From: Aphidius gifuensis
Taxonomy: Eukaryota > Arthropoda > Insecta > Hymenoptera > Braconidae
Length of the DNA: 64,000 nucleotides
Reading direction: 5' to 3'
NCBI RefSeq assembly: GCF_014905175.1
Contig: NC_057791.1
Location: 13,396,177 to 13,460,176, forward strand
In this document: positions 37,558-47,599 of the stretch, in pieces
Layout: each line of letters starts with the position of its first letter
Numbering within the stretch: the first letter of the stretch is position 1
Made by a program: the position numbers and the translations under genes
The notes under the pieces: generated by a model
Database searches by the model: none
The model's input: the letters and a program-made list of their open reading frames with translations, nothing else
Told to the model about the DNA's origin: nothing

Positions 37558-39654
37558 ATGTCATCATCTAGGTCGGGGGCGGGATCGCCCTTCTCTCTTA
37601 TTTATGAGGAAATAGACCTACACGCTGAAGCAATGCGGGGGAGAAAAATTGACGGGGAAAATTTGAAATTTTTACTTACCGAAATACGATCATGCGCTAG
37701 CGAATTTTTAGGAATAATTCCTACCTTAGAAATATTTGATGTAGAAAAAAATGTGGAAGGGATTGAATATGCAAATACTAAAGAAACAATTGAAAAACTA
37801 AAACAACATGCTGATTTGGGGGATAATATAGTTAGTACGGTTGATAAAATAAAAGTCGCTGCTGATCTTGTTATTACCGATAATGAACAAATGTCAAATG
37901 AAATTTTAAATTTAACAAAACGTTTAAGTGGTGAGAAAAGAAGAGTGAATGGTTTGAACCAGGAAGTAAAAATTTTAAGAGATAGAAATAATACTTTGAG
38001 CGAGGGAGTCATGCATGCAAATAAAAACCTTGAGAAGGTAAATCAGGAAAAGAATGAGTGTCGTCAGCAACTTGAGAGATTAGAGAATGACCGTGAAACA
38101 TTTAATTTGTATATGTCAAGTGAGAGAGAGAATGTTTTGAGTGAGACAATTAATCAGCTGCAACGTGAGAACGAGACCTTGAAAAAAGAATTGCAAATTA
38201 AAAATGACTGTCTTATTTCATTTACGGAAAATTTTAATCAAAAAAGTGGAGACAATTTTATTCCAGATTTTATTAATAATAATCGTGTAAATTCTAATTT
38301 AAAAATTGAACGCCCAAATTCACAATCAAATGGACCATTATATTCTGTAATAAATCATAACAATCAAACTGTAAAAATATTAGAGCCAGTTGAAACAATT
38401 ACGGTCGGTAAATGTTCCTTACGAGACGCTCTTGATGTAATTCCTAATTATGACGGAAAAACAAATTCTATTCGAGGTTTTATTAATAGTTGTCGGTCAG
38501 CCTTGAAACTTTTAGATCCACAATGGACACAAGCTTTTATGCTTTCTATTAAAAATAAAATTACAGATCCTAAAATTAGTCTAATTGCTAACAAGGAATT
38601 TTCGTCTCTTGATGAGCTGGAAATATTGCTCCGTACAGTTACATACACGGGAAAAAGTTTCGAGTCACTTTGGAATGAATTATCTACCGTATTAATGAAT
38701 GACAATGAGAATGTGGATGAGTATGGAAGTAGAGTACTAAAATTATATAATGATTTAATCGATTGTAATGAAGGTAATAATGATGGTTTTGGAACAATGA
38801 GTAAATCTAAAATTGAGGAAAAAACTATACGTCAATTTATTAAAGGGTTATTGCCTGAGGTATGTTTGAGAGTTGAATGTAAAAATATAGACACTACAGA
38901 TTTTTTGAAAGTGTGGAATATTACTAAAAAAGTTTATAATGAATATATTGACAGTTTAAAGCTTAGAAAATTAAAAGAAATTAAAACCGTGCAAGCAAAT
39001 AAAATCGAGAACCCGTCGGAAGTAGTCGTTGAATCAAATAATAATTTTTCGTGTAATTTTTCAAATCAAAGATACCATAATAATTTTTCAAGAAATAATA
39101 ATAATAATTTTAATAACAATTTTAGTAATTATGAAGTAAACGAACCCATCGTTTCAAGTCAAAATATTAATTTAAATACGCAAAAAAATTCAAATGTAAA
39201 TTCACCCGAGATCTTTGGTTTGAATCCAGTCGAGAACAATAATAATAATATTAATAATTCATACTATAATTCATATGAAAATTCAACAAATGATTATTCA
39301 CAAAATTCCTACAATGATAATTATGATTTTTATAATTTTAATAATTCTTATGCGCCAATAAATGATTCAATTGATAATAAAAATTTAAATAAAAATGTTT
39401 ATAATGATAATGGCTTTATGTCATATGATAGTAGTCAAGATGAAAAAGATTATAATAAAACAAATAATAATTTAGTTTGTGGTTTTTGCCAAAGACCAAA
39501 TCATGATATGAATCATTGTTTTAAATTACAAAATGCTCAGAGAAAATGTCTTGAACGTCAAGCTCAAAAAAACGGGGATGGGCCGGTGGACCTAGAGGGA
39601 GGAAAACAAGAATGGCCAATACCTCAATCAGATCAAATAATACAGTCAAATTAA
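37558..39654 (+). CDS. gag: Retrotransposon Gag polyprotein
   Basis: 698 residues, ATG at 37,558. Structural protein that assembles particles and packages element RNA. Residues about 95-225 are a long charged coiled-coil-like stretch. About 285-480 resemble the retrotransposon gag core (FINSCRSALKLLDPQWTQAF; FESLWNELSTVLMN; TIRQFIKGLLPEVCLRVECK). About 490-635 are Asn/Tyr-rich low complexity. One CCHC zinc knuckle follows: Cys641, Cys644, His649, Cys654 (CX2CX4HX4C). The last 43 nt overlap ORF2 in the -1 frame. The ORF is undamaged, in keeping with nearly identical LTRs. Codon use is AT-biased like its neighbours except for a slightly GC-richer start. Assignment to gag is firm; the clade is inferred. 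Confidence 0.88.
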   Translation: MSSSRSGAGSPFSLIYEEIDLHAEAMRGRKIDGENLKFLLTEIRSCASEFLGIIPTLEIFDVEKNVEGIEYANTKETIEKLKQHADLGDNIVSTVDKIKVAADLVITDNEQMSNEILNLTKRLSGEKRRVNGLNQEVKILRDRNNTLSEGVMHANKNLEKVNQEKNECRQQLERLENDRETFNLYMSSERENVLSETINQLQRENETLKKELQIKNDCLISFTENFNQKSGDNFIPDFINNNRVNSNLKIERPNSQSNGPLYSVINHNNQTVKILEPVETITVGKCSLRDALDVIPNYDGKTNSIRGFINSCRSALKLLDPQWTQAFMLSIKNKITDPKISLIANKEFSSLDELEILLRTVTYTGKSFESLWNELSTVLMNDNENVDEYGSRVLKLYNDLIDCNEGNNDGFGTMSKSKIEEKTIRQFIKGLLPEVCLRVECKNIDTTDFLKVWNITKKVYNEYIDSLKLRKLKEIKTVQANKIENPSEVVVESNNNFSCNFSNQRYHNNFSRNNNNNFNNNFSNYEVNEPIVSSQNINLNTQKNSNVNSPEIFGLNPVENNNNNINNSYYNSYENSTNDYSQNSYNDNYDFYNFNNSYAPINDSIDNKNLNKNVYNDNGFMSYDSSQDEKDYNKTNNNLVCGFCQRPNHDMNHCFKLQNAQRKCLERQAQKNGDGPVDLEGGKQEWPIPQSDQIIQSN
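39567..39573 (+). promoter_or_regulatory. Candidate -1 ribosomal frameshift site
   Basis: A AAA AAC in register with gag codons (AAA AAC), the canonical X XXY YYZ slippery heptamer. It is followed by a G-rich stretch (ggggatgggccggtggacct), unusual in this AT-rich element, that could fold. After a -1 slip the frame is open without a stop straight into the second ORF, which begins at its own ATG 39,612. Confidence 0.7.
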
Positions 39655-40784
39655 TTTTAAAATCAGACATAAATGAAATATATAATTCTATTACTGAAAC
39701 TGAAAATAAATTAAATAAATTTGAAAATAATAATAATATAATTAATCCAATTCCATCAACGTCGAAAGATACTGTTGATAATTATTATGAACCTATCGTG
39801 CAACCTGAAAAAGTAAACTTTAATTCTGAACCTGATAAAAAAGAAAATAAAAATGATAATATTAATGAAATAAAAAGGGTAAATTTTATAGATGAAATAT
39901 CTGTATCGGAAGACTCATCGAATAATAATAATAAAATTGAATTAAATAAAAATGAAGATTTAAATATTGCTACACGAAATATAAATATTACTATTGCAAA
40001 AGAAGTTAACGAAAAAATTAAATTTATTGAAGAAACTGATAATGAACGTAATCAAACAAAGATTTTCCGCGATAATGACGAAATATTTTTGTTTAATAAT
40101 TTAAGTGATAATAAAAATAATGATGATTTAAATGATGAATATAATAATGAGTCTGATAATGACAAAGATTTTATTGATGATAATTTTAATGACGATTTTG
40201 TGTCGAAAAATAATGAAACTAGATGTTTAAGTAATAATGAAATAAATGACGAAGTTACTGTCAAAAATAATAAAAATATATGCGTACACGCGAATAAAAT
40301 CGAGAAAAATGTTAATAATGATTACGTTGATAAAAAAAGTTCTAATAATGATAAAAATAATTTTGAAGTTAATGATAAAAAAATAAATTGCGAAGATAAT
40401 AATAATATTGAGAGTGTAATAATTAAACCGTATGGAAAAACCGATGATGTGTTAAATGAAATTGATTTAAATAAAATTAATGAAAATAATAAAAAGAATA
40501 AAATAAAAAATAATATGAGTCTGAAGAAATTAGATATTAAAGCGAATGAGTCCCAAGATGACCTAATGAAAACATATGATGAAAAATTGAAGTCGGATAT
40601 AATGAAGTTTAAAAATAAAGTAATTGACAAAGGTAAATCAGAAATTAATATTGTAGAAAAATTTAAGGGGGAACGTAGACCGGATAGGGCGAGATTAAAA
40701 TCGAATCTAAAATATTATAAACCTGGTATAAATTTGTTGAAGGAAAAATTGCTAATAATTAATACACGAAAGAAATGGAAATAA
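39573..40784 (+). CDS. Second retrotransposon ORF, low complexity, in place of pol
   Basis: Open in the -1 frame relative to gag, either as a frameshift extension from 39,573 or from ATG 39,612 (390 residues). It starts with a basic segment then NTVKLILKSDINEIYNSITE, followed by some 280 residues dominated by Asn, Asp, Glu and Lys. It ends in a basic tail (KGERRPDRARLKSNLKYYK). No Asp-Thr/Ser-Gly protease motif, no YxDD box and no integrase zinc finger are present. Its position is that of pol, so the enzyme region appears to have been deleted and the remaining spacer retained. The frame has stayed open over 1.2 kb of AT-rich sequence, which argues for some constraint or great youth. Function unknown. 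Confidence 0.6.
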   Translation, partial: RGWAGGPRGRKTRMANTSIRSNNTVKLILKSDINEIYNSITETENKLNKFENNNNIINPIPSTSKDTVDNYYEPIVQPEKVNFNSEPDKKENKNDNINEIKRVNFIDEISVSEDSSNNNNKIELNKNEDLNIATRNINITIAKEVNEKIKFIEETDNERNQTKIFRDNDEIFLFNNLSDNKNNDDLNDEYNNESDNDKDFIDDNFNDDFVSKNNETRCLSNNEINDEVTVKNNKNICVHANKIEKNVNNDYVDKKSSNNDKNNFEVNDKKINCEDNNNIESVIIKPYGKTDDVLNEIDLNKINENNKKNKIKNNMSLKKLDIKANESQDDLMKTYDEKLKSDIMKFKNKVIDKGKSEINIVEKFKGERRPDRARLKSNLKYYKPGINLLKEKLLIINTRKKWK

Positions 40785-41284
40785 AAAAAAATTATGAAAA
40801 AAAAAATAATTACCAAAAAATTTATAAACAAAAAAATTACTAATAATCGGGAAAAATATTCCTAAAAAAAAAATTGAAAATAAGTTTTATACATATATAT
40901 ATGGATTGATATTTTTTTTTTTACACAAAAACAAATACACAAATAACACATTGAACATGAACAAAAATATTTTGGGAAATGGTAAAAACGAAAATATAAA
41001 TTAAATTTTTTTTCAAATAACAAATTTGTTTTAATAACGGTGATAAAAATAAAATGAATTAAAATCAAATACTATTTTTATAAATTCAAATCTAATAATA
41101 AAAAATTTTTTTTTGAAAATAAATAAATATATAAAAATTTTAAGGGTAACAATCCTGATCCTTATCTTCCTTGATCCTAAAATAAATAAATAAAGTGCAG
41201 TTCATGGGGACCTGAAGATTTTATTGTAATATAAATGGCAACGCCGCAATATTGCATCTAATTTAATGGTAGCGGTCAGTAAAT
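40785..41284 (+). other. Retrotransposon AT-rich non-coding region
   Basis: Between ORF2 and the putative pol tail. Runs of A and T, no gene. Interval where a reverse transcriptase/integrase region would normally lie. Confidence 0.6.
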
Positions 41285-41299
41285 TAAAAAAAGAGAGCA

Positions 41300-41467
41300 G
41301 TGAAAGAAGAAAACAATATCAAGTCATCAACATGCATCAGAAAAGAAATTGAGGGGAGTTCATCAGGCAAGCTGCGACGATGGAAGCCGGAGAGGAGCGA
41401 CAATGCAAGCAGAGGTAACAGATTACAATTCAAGGACACCGTGGAGTACATCGAAGAAGAGGAATAA
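41300..41467 (+). pseudogene. Possible C-terminal tail of deleted pol
   Basis: A short frame with distinctly higher GC than its surroundings runs from about 41,300 to TAA at 41,465-41,467, encoding a basic segment (SSGKLRRWKPERSDNASRGN) then an acidic end (DTVEYIEEEE). Such a basic-then-acidic tail is plausible for the end of an integrase, but no conserved motif confirms it. No start codon. Inferred to be the end of a pol gene left after internal deletion. Confidence 0.35.
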
Positions 41468-42600
41468 ATTAAGTTATATTTTATAAATTTTTTAAAAAAT
41501 CTTTTACATTTTTTTTTTATTTTTTATTTTCTAATTTTTTTTAAATAATATAAATTTTTTATTATGGGAAAATTAATTAATTTTTGAACTTAGTTTTTTT
41601 TTGGGAAATTAAATAAATTTTTTTTTACTTTTTGAAAAATGATAACAATATTAAAATTAAATCTAATTTTAACATTACATTTTACTACAAAATAACATAA
41701 ATTTACTGCAAAAAAAAAAAATATTAAATTTTACTTTTAACTTTTAATTACAACTTTTAATATTTTAAAAAAAAAAAGAATATTCAATAATTAAATAATA
41801 AAATAATATTTCAATCAATTTAAAAATTTAAAAAAAATGTTGCTTAAATATTCTAATAAAAAAAATAAACAAAAATATAAAAAAAAAATAAAAAAATTTT
41901 GATATGAAATTTTACAAAAAAACTTATGAAAAAATTTACAAAAAAAAACAAATAAAAATATTATAATAATTAATAATAAAATTTCTAGCTTAGTAATTTG
42001 TAAGGGATTTTTTACGCACGCGTCGGTGGTTAATTAATTCCGTGTGGGCGGCTGATTTACCAATAAATAATTCAATTTGAAATCAAAATAAAAAAATAAA
42101 AAATAATAATAATAATAATCAAAATATAAACAAAAAAATATAAAAAAAAAAAAAAATTCATTCTACATCGCTGAAAAACCTGAGATAGAAAAATATTAAT
42201 AATCAATAAATTCTCAATAATTAAAAATTGAAACAATATATTTTTTTAACAATAAACAAAAAAAAAAAAAACAATAAATAAAAAAATAATAAATTTAATA
42301 TTAAATAATTTTCAAGGTAAGATAAAAGAATGAAAGCTCAACAATATCACACGGAAATGAAACTTGAATAAAATAAAAAGTAGGTCACGCTCCTCGACTC
42401 GCACGGAGTAATTCTAGCCGTCGATCGTCCGTAAGAGGTCTCGAATAGGAAGTAGAAATTTTTTTTTTTGGATTAATTTAAATTTTTTTTGGGGATTTAA
42501 TATTTATAATTTTAAGTTAACGAAATGTAACAACGATTGATAAATTTTTCTTTTTTTTTATTCGCTGCTGTCGTTTTGCAGACAGACAACGACCTTTTTT
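41468..42600 (+). other. Retrotransposon AT-rich 3' region
   Basis: No gene. Mostly A and T homopolymers, with two GC-richer islands at about 42,015-42,060 and 42,380-42,450. Confidence 0.6.
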
Positions 42601-42609
42601 GGGGGGGAA
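42601..42609 (+). other. Polypurine tract
   Basis: gggggggaa directly before the 3' LTR, the expected plus-strand primer position. Confidence 0.8.
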
Positions 42610-42610
42610 T

Positions 42611-43592
42611 TGTTACGTCTTGGTATATTTTCAATTAATAATCAATAATAAATAATAATTTAATAAATTCAATAGATGCAGAACAAGCAATAAAATTTTT
42701 CTTTTTTTATTTTTTTTATTTTCACACGGAATTAAATTCAAATTTTGCGTTTTTATAAAACAAATTATTTTTTTTTTTATATATATATAAATTTTGGTAA
42801 GCAGTTTTCAAAGTCACCTCTGCAACGTGAGACGCCACATCCGTTGAAGTTGCTAGATTATTATTTATTAAATTGTTTAAACAAATTGAATATGCTGACT
42901 ACTATGGGAACCATTGAATCCGATTGGTTCAACTATGGTACCACTTTTCATCCCTACCTAATAATTAAATTTTTATGGGAATAATTTTATTTTTAATATT
43001 AAGGAGCGTCACTCTTGCGACAACTTTCGTTCTATTCAAATCATTGAAACTAAATTAAAAATTAAAAATTAAAATTAAAATTAAATCAATTACATCTGAT
43101 AAAAATTAAATGAAATCAATTGAACTTTTACGTTTTAAATAAATAACATTTTTCGAGTGAATTTAAACTAATTAATTCTTGTGATAAATTATTATTTCCT
43201 GTGTTATTTAACCTTCCCTAATCCTATATAAAAATTATTGACTGTGACATTTCTCCGGGGTGTTGTTTTCTGTGCTTCGAGTTTATTTTACCGTTTGGAT
43301 TATTCGAGACTACAAACATCAACAGGCGACCATCCAGATTGACACGCTCTCAACAATTGTTTCGGATTATTCATACATCAAGGTACATCTACAATCATAC
43401 ACATTCCCTCCTAACCCGTTACCCTGTAGGGAATAACAAAATAAGAGGATTTTTAATTTTAACGTGAAATACCAAGTTGATTTATTTTAATTATTCTATG
43501 ATTATTTGGTTATTTAATTTTGATTTTACATATTCTTTCTTTTTCTTGTTATTTCATAGTTAAATTTTAATTTTTCAACTTGGTACGTAACA
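42611..43592 (+). repeat. 3' LTR
   Basis: 982 bp, nearly identical to the 5' LTR. Followed by the target duplication atac at 43,593-43,596. Confidence 0.97.
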
Positions 43593-43596
43593 ATAC

Positions 43597-44943
43597 TAAA
43601 ACTATTAATTAGATTTTTTTTTAATACTTCATTCCTTGTATTGGTTAATGAAAAAACCGACCTTATTAATGTATGTAGGTGCTGTCTTTTTCGGTGTTTA
43701 TTTTTTTTCCAATTTATTTTTTCTTAGTTCAATACTCAGTCATCGAAAAGTCCGTTTACAACAGCGTAGTACATCTATGTTTCAATAATTATTTTTCGGC
43801 CCTCTCTTTTATAAAATGAGAATTAAAACATGGTTGATCCAGCCTCTCATGTCCTACGCTGTTGCAAACTGACTTTTTTCTAACTGCGCATTTAATTGCG
43901 CATGAGCGAAAATAAACAGGGAAAAGAATAGGTGCTTTCTTTAGTGTAATCATTTTTTTTCACTTTTATGCGCATGATCATGCACATGCGTATGTCATGC
44001 AAACTTAGAAAAAGAACAATGAAAAAAAAATAAATACACAAAAGAAAGCACAATTTCAAAAAATAGATTGACACATGCTATTTTTAATTATCGTGTATTT
44101 TTTTGTGAAATTCGTCAATCTCTTTACAGATTGAAATATTTTGAAATTTTGTTTTACGTACTTTGATTTGGTAGTAATTATATTTAAAGCTCTGAAAATT
44201 TTGTTCTCGATGATCAGAGCTTAGTTTAGTTGTTGTATTTCTGACGGCAACACAACACAATTTAAATGTTTTTTTTCAAATTTTCGAATTTTAAATCTAT
44301 CTCGAGTGAGAGATAAATTAAAAGTTTCAATATTTTGATACACACTCCTTTTTTATATTTTTATGACACAACACAGTATAAATACTTTGTCAAAGCTTTT
44401 AAATTTTTTATGTATCTCGAGTAAGAGATAGATCAAAAGCTTCAATATTTTTAAACACACTTTTTTTATTTTTTGATGATTTTATAATTTTTTTATCACA
44501 CAATTGACAGCACAGAAACTTGTATATGAAATTTCAATTGTAACTAATGAAAAATTGTGATGCTCATTTTTTTATTAGAAAAAAAAGCAATTCAATAAAT
44601 TATATACAAAAGATGAGGTTAAACAAATTATTTATTATATTTTTTACCTAAAAATAATTTGAAGAATCTCAAAGAAAACATAATGGTAGACTAATTTTAG
44701 AAGACTTTATTATTTAAAATGTCATTTTTTCAATACAAAGAATAATAATTTTTATTTCTATTTTTATTTTATTTCAATACATAGAGTATATATATATATA
44801 TATAATTTATATTAATAAATAATATATATATTTTTACATATTTTTTTCAATTATCAATAATCAATGTTTTGATTATCAATTATCTCGAATTTTTTAAAAT
44901 AATTTATTATATGTAATTAATCAAGTACAAATATATTATTAAT
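43597..44943. other. Helitron internal spacer with a short duplication
   Basis: No gene seen. A segment of about 70 bp containing tatctcgagtgagagata (itself a near-palindrome) at about 44,297-44,370 is repeated with changes at about 44,409-44,470. A TA microsatellite lies at about 44,785-44,806. Most likely the 3' flank of the RPA-like gene and the spacer to RepHel before the LTR element entered. Confidence 0.55.
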
Positions 44944-46032
44944 TTAGATATCATCATTTTCATTATCAATTCTTTGACGTTTAACTGCTGATAAACGTTG
45001 AAAACTTTTTCTAACTTGTGAAATTGGCAACGTTTTTTCTTCTAACACATCCACGTCGTCCATATCTTTTACTTGAAAAATTGGTGTTTCTGAAAATATA
45101 AAAATTAAAATTTTTACAAACAATAATAAATTAAGAGGTAATAGTAGTATACAAAAGCGAATGCTTAAGATCATCGTATATGACTCCACGCATTTTGACT
45201 GCAACACCAATTTTTAAACGTTCATCTTCTTTTGGATAATTGACAATTTTAACCAAGACGTAGTTTTCTTTGTGATCAACAATTTTTCCTAAGCCATGAG
45301 ACTTCTCTCCTTCTTCCATTAATAACATTGATTTTAAATAAGCTTTAACTTCTGAAAAACAACGAATAAATAAAAAAGATCAATAAAATATATTTTTTTA
45401 ATCTAAAAATAATTAAAATTCATATATTATTACCAATATATTTAATTTTTGTTTTTAACAAATTTTCCAATTCAACGTTTTGATAATCAATATGCGTTAT
45501 TTCTGGTTGAACAAAAAGACCATGTGTAATCAGCTTACTTGAATCTTGATAATTAAATTCCAAAATATGAATATTGTCTTTTGGATTACGGAATTTTGGG
45601 TTAGATGTTGATAAATTAACTCCAAGAATTTCCAAAATCTGAAATATTAATATAATTATAAAAATTATTATAAATTTGTATTATAAAAAAATTATATTTA
45701 AAAAAAAAAAAAAAACAAAGAAATAACCTCATTCATTTTTATTTTTTTGACGAATTCTTGTGCTTTGTCACCCCAAAATATTACACGCATTCTTACTTTT
45801 GAATTATTATTTAATATGACTGCAAACAACCAACTTGGTTGACCTTTAATATTGACAGATTTTATATTATTTATCACATCAACAAAACCTGTAATATCGC
45901 TGAAATAATAAAAAAAAATTAATATCATTGTATTAAAATCATCAAAATTAATAATAAATTATATAGTTACACAAATTTGTCACCAGTGCGAAAACCGGCT
46001 ATTTCCTCATCCGATGTAAATTCGTATGACAT
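44944..46032 (-). CDS. Helitron-borne RPA-like OB-fold protein
   Basis: Multi-exon gene on the same strand as RepHel, with ATG at 46,032. Exons by consistent phase and GT-AG sites: 45,971-46,032; 45,728-45,899; 45,434-45,638; a fourth starting 45,351 (open to TAA 45,131-45,133); and a probable last exon 44,944-45,089 ending RQRIDNENDDI. The donor of exon 4 is not settled: the obvious GTATAC does not keep the frame of the last exon. Residues about 20-80 (ITGFVDVINNIKSV ... MRVIFWGDKAQEFVKKIKMNE) look like a replication protein A single-strand-binding OB fold, with the typical WGDxA-x-x-F end. A second OB-like region may follow (GLGKIVDHKENYVLVKIVNY). RPA-like genes are known passengers of Helitrons in plants and some animals, so the likely role is coating single-stranded DNA during rolling-circle transfer. 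No internal stop. Confidence 0.68.
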
Positions 46033-46229
46033 ATTGGTTGAACAATTTTTTAATCTTTGAAAAAATAGAAAATAGTATATTTTGATTAAATATTTCAAAG
46101 ATAAACCACGAAATCATCAGTATTTTTAATTAATTTATAGTTCATAAAAAAAACAATGAAAAAAATCGTACACTGATTCACTTTTATTAATTATAAAAAA
46201 AAAAAGTATTAAGACACACACACTTTTAT

Positions 46230-47095
46230 TTATTTATTTTATTATACATAGTAACCACGTAGCAACCAAATTCTAAGTTTTTTTATTTAAAAAAAAAAAA
46301 AAAGAATATATTTACGACATTTTTTTTTTTTATTTCATCATTTATATTATTTATAATAATTTAATATTTCCAAAATCGACCGATACATGCAGCGAAAGTT
46401 TGTGATAGCTTATGCTGCATTTACGCGTAGCCTTTGTAAACGTACCCACAAAAATGTCACTACACACACAGTCTACCACGTTTTTTCATGTTAAAAAAAA
46501 ATAGTAATTTTTTTTATCTAATTATTCACTTCTAATATTTTTATTTTATAAATATTATAATATCACGTCATACTAATTTTTTTTATATTATTTAAATATA
46601 ATTTTGATGATAAATCATACATTTTTATATGATTAAAATACGTAGTAACCACGTAGCAACCAAAGTTGTTTTATTATGTATTTATTTTATTAAAAAAAAA
46701 AAAAAAAAAAATGAATATATTTACACTTTTTTTTCTGTTTTATTATTTATAATAGGATTAATATTTACAAAATTGGCCAATGCATGCCGATTGCCGTTAC
46801 AGTTTGTGAACTTATGCCGCATTTACACGTATGGTTCTATGTAAACGACCCACAAAAATGTTCAGTATCACACACACCAACACACACAATCTACCACGTC
46901 TTTACTAATTATCTATTATTTACTTCTGATATTTTCACTTTATAGATGTTATAATATCACGTTATACTAATTTTTTTTTATATTAATATTTAAATTTTTA
47001 TTATTTAAAATATATTTTTGATGATAAATCACACACTTTTTATGATTAATAAGACGTAGTAACCACGTAGTAACCAAACGTTTTTGGTTGCTTTT
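46230..47095. repeat. Duplicated repeat of about 400 bp in Helitron 5' region
   Basis: The word gtagtaaccacgtagcaacc and variants start near 46,246, 46,643 and 47,056. Between them, two diverged copies share an AT tract, a catgc...atgctgcatttacgcgta segment, a gtaaac...acccacaaaaatgt segment and ctaccacg. Two copies plus the start of a third. No coding potential; could be a regulatory or replication-related subterminal repeat of the Helitron. Confidence 0.75.
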
Positions 47096-47475
47096 TTTTT
47101 TTTTAACATCAATATATTAATATTAATATCCAAGTAATCAAGATATTAATATATATTAATATTTAATAATATTAATATTTAAATGATATTAATATTTACC
47201 AAAATTTATTTTAACTGAAAGTTATATTATATATATATTCTGATCAATGTTTTAATTAATATTTTACTTCTCTTCAACGACAACGACACAACTGACAAAT
47301 AAGTATAACTGCCAACCGATTGAAAAAAAAAAAACAGCAACCACACAACAACACGTAGCAACCACATAACACGTATAGTAACGTGTTAGTGTGAGAGAGA
47401 AAATAATAAAATATTTGTTATAAACAAATGCTAAAAAATTTCGACCAATCAAATCACGAATAAAAAGCGGTCAAG

Positions 47476-47496
47476 TGTCCTTTTTATAATAGGACA
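47476..47496. other. Helitron 5' terminus with small palindrome
   Basis: tgtcct-9 nt-aggaca spans the inferred 5' end of the element (minus-strand TC at 47,494-47,493). The outer two bases of the right arm belong to HELQ. Confidence 0.55.
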
Positions 47497-47581
47497 TATT
47501 ATTTGTTTTAACATTTTAGCAACAAGTGTTTTACCTCCACTTGTTGGTAATGAATAAATTAAATTTTTACTTGTTTCTAAA
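47495..47581 (-). pseudogene. Helq: HELQ pseudogene, Walker A exon (5' piece)
   Basis: The exon starts at 47,581 after a TTATTATAG acceptor and reads NLIYSLPTSGGKTLVAKMLK, which is the HELQ Walker A region. It stops at the Helitron end at 47,494 in the middle of a cysteine codon (TG). The missing third base and the continuing frame are at 31,230, across the Helitron. No HELQ exon is visible upstream: ANAPC5 sequence begins within 20 bp of the acceptor. Confidence 0.85.
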
Positions 47582-47599
47582 CTATAATAAATAATAATT

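Larger units (their letters stand above)
36191..43592 (+). mobile_element. LTR retrotransposon, gag-bearing and lacking pol
   Basis: 7,402 bp element with two 982 bp LTRs, flanked by the 4 bp target duplication atac. It has a primer-binding site, gag ORF, overlapping second ORF, polypurine tract and an AT-rich 3' half without recognisable protease, reverse transcriptase, RNase H or integrase. The gag type and zinc knuckle suggest the Ty3/Gypsy group. It would need enzymes from a related element. The two LTRs differ by one base substitution near 36,225/42,645 and a short T/TA-tract change near 36,352/42,772, so the insertion is young. It lies inside the Helitron, so it came later. Confidence 0.93.
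31231..47494 (-). mobile_element. Helitron, 16.3 kb, inserted in HELQ and carrying a nested LTR element
   Basis: Rolling-circle element read on the minus strand. The 5' end is at 47,494 (TCCTATTATAAAAAGGACAC, with the Helitron-type TC start). The 3' end is at 31,231 (hairpin, then AATCGGTCTCG). Typical Helitrons end in CTRR; CTCG is a one-base departure. Contents in transcription order: duplicated 400 bp repeats, an RPA-like gene (46,032-44,944), a nested LTR retrotransposon (43,592-36,191), the Rep-helicase gene (35,638-31,370) and the 3' hairpin. Without the LTR element and its duplicated target the Helitron is about 8.86 kb. Boundaries are set by the host gene: removing 31,231-47,494 rejoins HELQ codons in frame (IIC then YKKNSIF). 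No target-site duplication is seen, as expected for Helitrons. The ends are ambiguous by one T. Confidence 0.88.

Noticed and set aside
43828..43860. Start of 18S rRNA (catggttgatccagcctctc)
   Set aside because: Similarity is limited to about 15 bases and nothing rRNA-like follows.
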